Positions 24,576 through 33,445 of a stretch of DNA of 64,000 bases are shown here, in pieces (position 1 is the first letter of the stretch; every line of letters begins with the position of its first letter). The translations under genes were made by a program, and so were the position numbers. Below the pieces are notes generated by a model, which searched no databases, was not told where the DNA came from, and saw nothing but the letters and a program-made list of their open reading frames with translations. Source of the stretch: Pseudomonas alkylphenolica (GTDB lineage: Bacteria; Pseudomonadota; Gammaproteobacteria; Pseudomonadales; Pseudomonadaceae); NCBI RefSeq assembly GCF_016009175.1, contig NZ_JADUCM010000025.1, positions 1-64,000 on the forward strand, read 5' to 3'.

Positions 24576-25376
24576 ATGCCAGAAGTAACCCTGACCACCC
24601 TGCAGAGCCTCAAGGCCAAGGGTGAGAAAATAACCATGCTGACCTGCTACGACGCCACCTTCGCCCAGGCCGCAAGCCGTGCCGGCGTTGAAGTGTTACT
24701 GGTAGGTGACTCGCTGGGCATGGTCCTGCAAGGCCACGACAGCACCCTGCCCGTCACCACCGCCGAAATGGCGTACCACACCGCCAGCGTCAAGCGTGGC
24801 AACGAAGGCGCGCTGATTCTCGCCGACCTGCCGTTCATGGCCTGTGCCACCACCGAGCAGGCGTTCGCCAACAGTGGCGCCCTGATGCAGGCCGGCGCGC
24901 ACATGGTCAAGGTCGAGGGCGCTGCCTGGCTGGCCGAAACCATCCGCCTTCTGGCTGAGCGCGGCGTTCCGGTGTGCGCCCACATGGGCCTGACCCCACA
25001 GACCGTGAACATCCTCGGTGGCTACAAGGTTCAGGGTCGTCAGGAAGCCCAGGCCCGGCAGATGCGCGCCGATGCCATTGCACTGGAACAGGCAGGCGCG
25101 GCCATGCTGCTGCTCGAATGCGTACCCAGTGAGCTCGCGGCAGAAATCACTCACGCGGTGAGCATCCCGGTCATCGGTATCGGTGCAGGCAGTGCCACCG
25201 ATGGTCAGGTGCTGGTACTGCACGACATGCTGGGCTTGTCACTGACCGGGCGCGTGCCAAAATTCGTGAAGAATTTCATGATCGGCCAGAGCGACATCCA
25301 GGGTGCGCTCAAGGCTTACGTCACCGCCGTCAAGGACGTCAGCTTCCCAGGTAGCGAACACGGGTTCAGTGCATGA
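24576..25376 (+). CDS. panB: 3-methyl-2-oxobutanoate hydroxymethyltransferase
   Basis: 266-residue ketopantoate hydroxymethyltransferase, a TIM-barrel Mg2+ enzyme that makes ketopantoate from 2-oxoisovalerate (a product of the ilv pathway) and methylene-THF. MLTCYDATFAQAA, VGDSLGMVLQGHDSTLPVT (metal and substrate site, about 42-60) and GIGAGSATDGQVLVLHDMLGL (about 205-226) are family signatures. The stop overlaps the panC start (ATGA), so the two are translationally coupled. Confidence 0.97.
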   Translation: MPEVTLTTLQSLKAKGEKITMLTCYDATFAQAASRAGVEVLLVGDSLGMVLQGHDSTLPVTTAEMAYHTASVKRGNEGALILADLPFMACATTEQAFANSGALMQAGAHMVKVEGAAWLAETIRLLAERGVPVCAHMGLTPQTVNILGGYKVQGRQEAQARQMRADAIALEQAGAAMLLLECVPSELAAEITHAVSIPVIGIGAGSATDGQVLVLHDMLGLSLTGRVPKFVKNFMIGQSDIQGALKAYVTAVKDVSFPGSEHGFSA

Positions 25377-26230
25377 ATACAGTCAAGACCGTCCGCGAAC
25401 TGCGCGCCGCCGTAGCGCGGGCACGCAGCGAGGGCAAACGTATCGGTTTCGTCCCGACCATGGGCAACCTGCACAGCGGTCACGCAGCGCTGGTAACCAA
25501 GGCGGCACAGCGCGTCGATTTCGTGGTGGCGAGTATCTTCGTCAACCCGCTGCAGTTCGGCCCCAGCGAAGACCTGGACAAATACCCGCGCACCCTCGCC
25601 GCCGACCAGGAGAAACTGCTCCAGGCCGGTTGCCACTTGCTGTTCGCACCGACGGTCGAAGAGATGTACCCCGACGGTATGGACGGGCAGACTCGGGTCA
25701 GTGTTCCGCAGTTGTCCGAAGGGCTCTGCGGCGCCAGCCGCCCCGGCCATTTCGAAGGTGTTGCCACCGTCGTCAGCAAGCTGTTCAACATGGTTCAACC
25801 TGACCTCGCGGTATTTGGCCAGAAGGATTTCCAGCAACTGGCGGTAATCCGTGCGCTGGTCCGTGACCTGAACATGCCGATCCAGATCATTGGCGAGCCG
25901 ACTGTACGTGCCGATGACGGCCTGGCGCTGTCGTCGCGTAACGGTTACCTCAACGAGGCCCAGCGCGACACCGCGCCAGCACTCTACCGTGTGCTCAGCG
26001 AGATGGCCGAGTCGATCCGCCAGGGGCAGCGCGACTACCCGGCAATGATTGCCCGGGGTCAGGCGCAACTGGCCACTGCCGGTTTTCGTCCGGACTATCT
26101 GGAAATCCGCCACGCCCTGACGCTGCGCCCCGCCGCGGCTGAAGATCGTGACGTGGTGATCCTGGCTGCTGCGGTCCTGGGCGCCACGCGCCTGATCGAC
26201 AACCTGCACCTGAATCTCGACGACAAGTAA
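25373..26230 (+). CDS. panC: Pantothenate synthetase (pantoate-beta-alanine ligase)
   Basis: 285-residue ligase joining pantoate and beta-alanine via a pantoyl-adenylate. The nucleotidyltransferase HIGH-type motif is PTMGNLHSGHAALV (about residues 25-38); GHFEGVATVVSKLFNMVQPD and FGQKDFQQL form the pantoate site, and LALSSRNGYL is the KMSKS-like loop. It overlaps panB by four bases. No panD or panE is nearby; beta-alanine must come from elsewhere. Confidence 0.97.
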   Translation: MNTVKTVRELRAAVARARSEGKRIGFVPTMGNLHSGHAALVTKAAQRVDFVVASIFVNPLQFGPSEDLDKYPRTLAADQEKLLQAGCHLLFAPTVEEMYPDGMDGQTRVSVPQLSEGLCGASRPGHFEGVATVVSKLFNMVQPDLAVFGQKDFQQLAVIRALVRDLNMPIQIIGEPTVRADDGLALSSRNGYLNEAQRDTAPALYRVLSEMAESIRQGQRDYPAMIARGQAQLATAGFRPDYLEIRHALTLRPAAAEDRDVVILAAAVLGATRLIDNLHLNLDDK

Positions 26231-26278
26231 CACCTCTCCCCTTCCTGCTCTGTAGGCCTGCTGCCTACTCCCTGTAAC

Positions 26279-26312
26279 GCAGGCTGCATGCCTATAATTG
26301 GCATCAGCCTGC
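26279..26312. promoter_or_regulatory. Long palindrome spanning the pgi -10 box
   Basis: GCAGGCTG-C-ATGCC (26279-26292) and GGCAT-CAGCCTGC (26300-26312) are complementary over 13 bp with one bulged C, around a central TATAATT whose TATAAT (26293-26298) is a perfect -10 hexamer. This is either a large operator over the pgi promoter or an RNA hairpin after panC; the T-run at 26322-26327 is ten bases too far for a classic terminator. Confidence 0.55.
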
Positions 26313-26370
26313 TAACAGGACGTTTTTTCCAGTGTCCAAGGCAGTTCACGCAATAAGGAAACCTGCAGCG

Positions 26371-28035
26371 ATGGCGTATTACCGCACCCCTCACGACGTT
26401 ACGACCCTGCCAGCCTGGCAGGCTCTCCAGCAGCACCGCGATGCCATGCAGGGCTTCAGCATGCGCGAGGCGTTCACGGCTGACCCCAAGCGCTTTGACC
26501 AGTTCTCCCTGAGCACCTGCGGGCTGTTCCTCGATTACTCGAAGAACCTGATCAACAGCCAGACCCGCGATCTGCTGGTCAAACTGGCCAACGAAGTCGA
26601 TTTGCAGGAAGCGATAAAGTCGCTGTTCGCCGGTGAGATTCTCAATGCCTCCGAAGGCCGCCCGGCCCTGCACACGGCACTGCGCCGCCCGGTAGGCGAC
26701 AAGCTGGCCGTGAACGGCGTCAACGTGATGCCCGAGGTACACAAAGTCCTCAACCAGGTCACCGAGCTGGTCGGCCGCATTCATGACGGCCTGTGGCGCG
26801 GTTACAGCGAAAAACCGATTACCGACGTGGTCAACATCGGTATTGGCGGTTCGTTCCTCGGCCCGGAACTGGTGTCCGAGGCTCTGCTGCCCTACGCCCA
26901 ACGCGGTGTACGCTGCCATTACCTGGCCAATATCGACGGCAGTGAATTCCATGAGCTGTCAGCCAAACTGCGCGCCGAAACCACCCTGTTCATCGTTTCC
27001 TCAAAATCCTTCAACACCCTGGAAACCTTGAAGAACGCTCAGGCCGCACGCGGCTGGTACCTGGCCCAGGGCGGCTCGGAAGCCGAGCTGTACAAGCACT
27101 TCATTGCCGTATCGAGCAACAAGGCCGCGGCGATTGCCTTCGGCATCCGTGAAGAAAACATCTTCCCGATGTGGGACTGGGTTGGCGGTCGCTATTCGCT
27201 GTGGTCGGCCATCGGCCTGCCGATCGCGCTGGCCATCGGTACGGCCAACTTCAAAGAGCTGCTGTCCGGTGCCTACACCATGGACCAGCATTTCCAGAAC
27301 GCGCCATTCGAGCAGAACATGCCGGTGCTGCTGGCGCTGCTGGGGGTCTGGTACGGAAATTTCTGGGGTGCGCAGAGCCATGCGATCCTGCCCTACGACC
27401 ATTACCTGCGTAACATCACCAAGCACCTGCAACAGCTGGACATGGAATCCAACGGCAAGAGCGTTCGCCAGGACGGTACTCCGGTCAATCACGACACCGG
27501 TCCGGTGATCTGGGGTGGCGTCGGTTGCAACGGTCAGCACGCCTACCACCAGTTGCTGCACCAGGGCACGCAGTTGATCCCGGCCGACTTCATCGTCCCG
27601 GTGGTCAGCTTCAACCCGGTGGCCGATCATCACCAGTGGCTGTACGCCAACTGCCTGTCGCAAAGCCAGGCATTGATGCTCGGCAAAACCCGCGCCGAGG
27701 CCGAATCCGAACTGCGCGAAAAAGGCATGGCCGAAGCCGATGTACAGAAGCTGGCACCGCACAAGGTGATCCCGGGCAACCGCCCGAGCAACACCCTGGT
27801 GGTCGAGCGCATCAGCCCGCGTCGCCTGGGTGCACTGGTTGCGATGTATGAGCACAAAGTGTTCGTGCAAAGCGTGATCTGGGGTATCAATGCCTTCGAC
27901 CAATGGGGCGTGGAACTGGGCAAGGAACTCGGCAAGGGCGTCTACCAGCGCTTGGTCGGCGGCATCGAGGACGCCGCTGAAGACGCCTCCACTCAGGGCC
28001 TGATCAACTTCTTCCGCAGCCGTCACCGCGGTTGA
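26371..28035 (+). CDS. pgi: Glucose-6-phosphate isomerase
   Basis: 554-residue phosphoglucose isomerase, interconverting glucose-6-P and fructose-6-P; in pseudomonads, which lack 6-phosphofructokinase, it serves mainly gluconeogenesis and the Entner-Doudoroff cycle. GIGGSFLGPELV (about 155), the signature GGRYSLWSAIGLPIAL (about 270-286) with the preceding MWDWV, and FDQWGVELGKELGKG (about 510) are intact. The start at 26371 has AAGGAA upstream and gives the usual 554 residues; a GTG at 26332 is less likely. A palindromic element overlaps its promoter. Confidence 0.96.
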   Translation: MAYYRTPHDVTTLPAWQALQQHRDAMQGFSMREAFTADPKRFDQFSLSTCGLFLDYSKNLINSQTRDLLVKLANEVDLQEAIKSLFAGEILNASEGRPALHTALRRPVGDKLAVNGVNVMPEVHKVLNQVTELVGRIHDGLWRGYSEKPITDVVNIGIGGSFLGPELVSEALLPYAQRGVRCHYLANIDGSEFHELSAKLRAETTLFIVSSKSFNTLETLKNAQAARGWYLAQGGSEAELYKHFIAVSSNKAAAIAFGIREENIFPMWDWVGGRYSLWSAIGLPIALAIGTANFKELLSGAYTMDQHFQNAPFEQNMPVLLALLGVWYGNFWGAQSHAILPYDHYLRNITKHLQQLDMESNGKSVRQDGTPVNHDTGPVIWGGVGCNGQHAYHQLLHQGTQLIPADFIVPVVSFNPVADHHQWLYANCLSQSQALMLGKTRAEAESELREKGMAEADVQKLAPHKVIPGNRPSNTLVVERISPRRLGALVAMYEHKVFVQSVIWGINAFDQWGVELGKELGKGVYQRLVGGIEDAAEDASTQGLINFFRSRHRG

Positions 28036-28087
28036 TGCCCTGACGTTGCCCCGGGCCGCGCGAACGTGGCCTGGGGTAACGGCTACA

Positions 28088-28116
28088 CTGTTCTGACAAA
28101 AAAATGCTCAGAACAG
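28088..28116 (+). promoter_or_regulatory. Hairpin at the acs ribosome binding site
   Basis: CTGTTCTGA (28088-28096) and TCAGAACAG (28108-28116) form a perfect 9-bp inverted repeat around an A-rich loop (CAAAAAAATGC). The 3' arm runs into the SD-like AGGA (28115-28118), eight bases before the acs ATG. The placement suggests control of translation initiation; it could alternatively be a DNA operator. Confidence 0.55.
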
Positions 28117-28125
28117 GACCCCACC

Positions 28126-30060
<1,935 letters not shown>

Positions 30061-30099
30061 ACGGCAGCCTTTCACGGTTGCCACGCACGCAAGGTAACC

Positions 30100-30969
30100 A
30101 TGGAAGCGATTCGCCGCCGTATCGAAACCCAGGTGATGAGCCTGACCGGCTTGTCCCTGGGACAGCTTGACCTGGAAAACCCCAAAGGCGACCCCGGGCT
30201 GTTCGGCCCGGACAGCGCCAGCTGGCGAGTGCACGGCGACTTTCCGAGCATGCTGATCGGCGGCATCAGTGCCTTGCTCCTGCAACTCTTGCATCCGCTG
30301 GCGCTGGCCGGCGTCTGGGACCACTCCAACTTTCGTCAGGACCTGCTGGGACGCCTGCGCCGCACCAGCCAGTTCATCTCCGGCACTACCTTTGGCGCCA
30401 CCCGGGATGCCAACTGGCTGATCGAAAAAGTCCGCACCATTCACCTGCAAGTGGTCGGCCATGCTGCCGACGGCACCCCCTACGCCGCCAGCGATCCCGA
30501 CTTGCTGACCTGGGTACATGTGGCCGAGGTCAGCAGCTTTCTGGCCGCCCACCTGCGTTACCGCAACCCGAACCTGAGCATCGCCGATCAAGACGCCTAC
30601 TACGCCGAGATTGCCCTGATTGCCGAACGCCTCGGTGCCCGCGACGTACCGCGTTCACGCCAGCAAATAGCGGATTACCTGCGCGCCATGCGCCCACAAT
30701 TGCATTGTGATGAACGCAGTCACGAAGTGGTCCAGGTGTTACTGGATGCTCCTGCCCCCAGCCGCCTTGCACAGCCGGTGGGCAGCCTGATGCTACGCGC
30801 CGGTATCGACTTGCTGCCTGAATGGGCCAGCGCCATGCTCGACCTGCAACAACACCCGTTGCAACGACGCCTGATTCGCCTCGGGATCAACACCACGGCG
30901 CCGGTGTTGCGCTGGGCCATGCGCGATGGTTCGGCACACCGGGCGCGGCGGCGCATGGGCATCAGCTGA
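30100..30969 (+). CDS. Oxygenase MpaB family protein (DUF2236)
   Basis: 289-residue member of the DUF2236 family, which includes rubber oxygenase Lcp and fungal MpaB. The family pattern is visible: DSASWRVHGDFPSMLIGGISALLLQLLHPLALAGVWDHSNF (about 30-70) with candidate heme-site histidines, then TFGATRDANWLIEKVRTIHLQV and LLTWVHVAEVSSFL. Substrate unknown; catalysis by b-type heme is known only for a few relatives. It lies 39 bases after acs and before a thiolase, but without clear coupling to either. Confidence 0.8.
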   Translation: MEAIRRRIETQVMSLTGLSLGQLDLENPKGDPGLFGPDSASWRVHGDFPSMLIGGISALLLQLLHPLALAGVWDHSNFRQDLLGRLRRTSQFISGTTFGATRDANWLIEKVRTIHLQVVGHAADGTPYAASDPDLLTWVHVAEVSSFLAAHLRYRNPNLSIADQDAYYAEIALIAERLGARDVPRSRQQIADYLRAMRPQLHCDERSHEVVQVLLDAPAPSRLAQPVGSLMLRAGIDLLPEWASAMLDLQQHPLQRRLIRLGINTTAPVLRWAMRDGSAHRARRRMGIS

Positions 30970-31079
30970 GCTCAGGATTGGAAGATCCCTGCGCATCTAT
31001 GCCACCATGAGGCCCTATCAAGGCCTACCCGGCCTTCGCCGTTCTGACACTAAATCGAATAAGAGTGAGGACCCGCACC

Positions 31080-32258
31080 ATGCAAGACGTCGTTATCGTT
31101 GCCGCCACCCGTACCGCTGTCGGTAGCTACCAGGGCGCACTGGCGGCAATTCCCGCCGTTGACCTGGGCGCTGCCGTGATTCGCCAGCTGCTGTCGCAAA
31201 CCGGTATCGATGGCGAACTGGTCGATGAAGTCATCCTCGGTCAGGTACTGACCGCCGGCGCCGGTCAGAACCCGGCGCGCCAGGCCGCGATCAAGGCCGG
31301 CCTGCCCAACGCCGTACCGGCCATGACCCTGAACAAGGTGTGCGGCTCTGGCCTCAAGGCCCTGCACCTGGCCACCCAGGCCATTCGTTGTGGCGACGCC
31401 GAGGTGATCATCGCTGGCGGCCAGGAAAACATGAGCCTGGCCAATTACGTCATGCCTGGCGCACGCACCGGTTTGCGCATGGGCCACAGCACGCTGATCG
31501 ACAGCATGATCAGCGACGGCCTGTGGGACGCATTCAACGACTACCACATGGGTATCACTGCCGAGAACCTGGTCGAAAAATACGCCATCAGCCGTGAAGA
31601 ACAGGACGCCTTCGCCGCAGCCTCACAGCAAAAAGCGGCAGCCGCCATCGAAGCTGGGCGCTTCATCGACGAAATCACACCGATCCTGATTCCTCAGCGC
31701 AAAGGCGACCCGATTGCCTTCGCCACCGACGAGCAACCCCGCGCCGGCACCACCGCCGAGTCGCTGAGCAAGCTTAAGCCGGCCTTCAAGAAGGACGGCA
31801 CCGTTACCGCCGGCAACGCCTCCTCCCTCAACGATGGCGCTGCGGCGGTCCTGTTGATGAGCGCGGCCAAAGCCCAGCAACTGGGCCTGCCGGTGCTGGC
31901 GCGGATCAAAGCCTATGCCAACGCTGGCGTAGACCCTGCGATCATGGGCATCGGCCCGGTCAGCGCCACCCGTCGCTGCCTGGACAAAGCCGGTTGGCAG
32001 CTGGCCGACCTCGACCTGATCGAGGCAAACGAAGCCTTCGCGGCGCAAGCACTGTCGGTGGGCAAGGAGCTGGAGTGGGATGCCAGCAAGGTCAATGTCA
32101 ACGGCGGCGCGATTGCCCTTGGTCACCCGATCGGCGCGTCGGGCTGCCGTGTGCTGGTCACCCTGTTGCACGAAATGATCAAGCGTGACGCCAAGAAGGG
32201 CCTGGCCACCTTGTGCATCGGTGGCGGCCAGGGCGTAGCGCTGGCCATCGAGCGCTAG
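31080..32258 (+). CDS. Acetyl-CoA C-acetyltransferase (thiolase)
   Basis: 392-residue biosynthetic-type thiolase that joins two acetyl-CoA to acetoacetyl-CoA or the reverse. All three active-site residues are seen: the nucleophilic Cys of NKVCGSGLKAL (C88), His of GHPIGASGCR (about 348) and Cys of LCIGGGQG (about 378). ATG at 31080 follows AGTGAGG; an in-frame GTG at 31065 is rejected. Gene names such as atoB, phaA or yqeF would each fit; the sequence alone does not choose. No partner fatty-acid or PHB genes adjoin it. Confidence 0.93.
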   Translation: MQDVVIVAATRTAVGSYQGALAAIPAVDLGAAVIRQLLSQTGIDGELVDEVILGQVLTAGAGQNPARQAAIKAGLPNAVPAMTLNKVCGSGLKALHLATQAIRCGDAEVIIAGGQENMSLANYVMPGARTGLRMGHSTLIDSMISDGLWDAFNDYHMGITAENLVEKYAISREEQDAFAAASQQKAAAAIEAGRFIDEITPILIPQRKGDPIAFATDEQPRAGTTAESLSKLKPAFKKDGTVTAGNASSLNDGAAAVLLMSAAKAQQLGLPVLARIKAYANAGVDPAIMGIGPVSATRRCLDKAGWQLADLDLIEANEAFAAQALSVGKELEWDASKVNVNGGAIALGHPIGASGCRVLVTLLHEMIKRDAKKGLATLCIGGGQGVALAIER

Positions 32259-32337
32259 CACCTCGCGGGAGGGGCTGCCATGGCCCCGCCCCCGGCTTGG
32301 CTGTTAAACTGCACGTCCGCAAACCAAGGCCACGTGC

Positions 32338-33354
32338 ATGTCCCTCTTGAATCAGGCGCTGCGCGCCGCCCTCGATGCCCGCAAGGGCCTGCTCAACGAA
32401 CTGCATGCCCAAGGCACCGATTGCTATCGCCTGTTCCACGGTAGCCAGGAAGGCGCCGGTGGTTTGACCATTGACCGTTATGGCCCGCAGTTGCTGGTAC
32501 AAAGCTTTCACCAAACCCTGGACGCCGAAGCGCTGCTAATGCTGCATGCCAGCATCGAGGCCGAACTGGGTCTTGAGTTGCTGCTGGTTTACAACGACCG
32601 CTCCCAGGGCAACAGCCGCATTGATCGCCGCGACCCGGTGTACACCGCCAGCGAGGCCGCCCTCGCCGACCAGATCGGCCATGAATGGGGATTGAACTAC
32701 CGTGTGCGTGGCCGTCACGCCGGCCAGGACCCGCTACTGTTCCTCGACCTGCGCAATGCCCGCGGCTGGGTCAAGCAGCACAGCGCCGGCAAACGGGTAC
32801 TGAACCTGTTCGCCTACACCTGTGGCGTCGGCCTGAGTGCCGCTGCAGGCGGCGCGGCCTCCGTATGCAACCTGGACTTCGCCGAAGGCAACCTGGCCGT
32901 GGGCAAGGAAAACGGCGCACTCAACCCGACACTGCCGCCGATGGAGTTCATTCAGTCCGACTATTTTCCGGCCATCCGCCAGTTTGCCGGCCTGCCTGTC
33001 AGCCAGCGCCGCGGGCACAAACTGCCGCCCTACCCGCGTCTTGAGCAGCGCGCGTTCGACCTGGTGCTTCTCGATCCGCCGGCGTGGGCCAAGAGTGCCT
33101 TCGGCACAGTCGACCTGCTGCGCGACTACCAGAGCCTGCTCAAACCCGCCTTGCTGAGCACCGCCGAAGGTGGCGTGCTGATCTGTTGTAACAACCTCGC
33201 CAAAGTCAGCCTCGACGACTGGCGTGAGCAAGTGCTGCGTTGCGCCGAGAAAAGCGGTCGGTCGGTACGCGACTGGCAAGTGCTCAAACCCGCCAGCGAC
33301 TTTCCGTCGCAGGATGGCCAACCACCCCTGAAAACCTTGATTCTCCAGCTCTAA
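32338..33354 (+). CDS. Class I SAM-dependent methyltransferase, RlmI/RlmK-like
   Basis: 338-residue protein of the COG1092 type. An N-terminal EEHEE-like region (GSQEGAGGLTIDRYGPQLLVQSFHQ, about 38-62) leads to a Rossmann methyltransferase: KRVLNLFAYTCGVGLSAAAGGA (motif I, about 150-172) and the motif IV VLLDPPAWAKS (about 244). DPPAW with nearby cysteines suggests an RNA cytosine-5 or guanine-N2 methyltransferase, but it lacks an obvious N-terminal PUA domain, so it is not plain RlmI. Target not known. Single-gene unit after the thiolase. Confidence 0.8.
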   Translation: MSLLNQALRAALDARKGLLNELHAQGTDCYRLFHGSQEGAGGLTIDRYGPQLLVQSFHQTLDAEALLMLHASIEAELGLELLLVYNDRSQGNSRIDRRDPVYTASEAALADQIGHEWGLNYRVRGRHAGQDPLLFLDLRNARGWVKQHSAGKRVLNLFAYTCGVGLSAAAGGAASVCNLDFAEGNLAVGKENGALNPTLPPMEFIQSDYFPAIRQFAGLPVSQRRGHKLPPYPRLEQRAFDLVLLDPPAWAKSAFGTVDLLRDYQSLLKPALLSTAEGGVLICCNNLAKVSLDDWREQVLRCAEKSGRSVRDWQVLKPASDFPSQDGQPPLKTLILQL

Positions 33355-33362
33355 AGCAAAAA

Positions 33363-33400
33363 ACCGGTAATTTCCGAGCGCACTTCGGAACCGATTTTAC
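33363..33400 (+). terminator. Possible terminator after the methyltransferase gene
   Basis: Nested pairs (CGGT/ACCG and TTCCGA/TCGGAA) form a stem ending in GATTTTA shortly after the stop codon. The T-run is short. Confidence 0.45.
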
Positions 33401-33445
33401 GTGCCATACTCCAAGCACTTCCGTTTCAGACAGACGACGCCGCAC

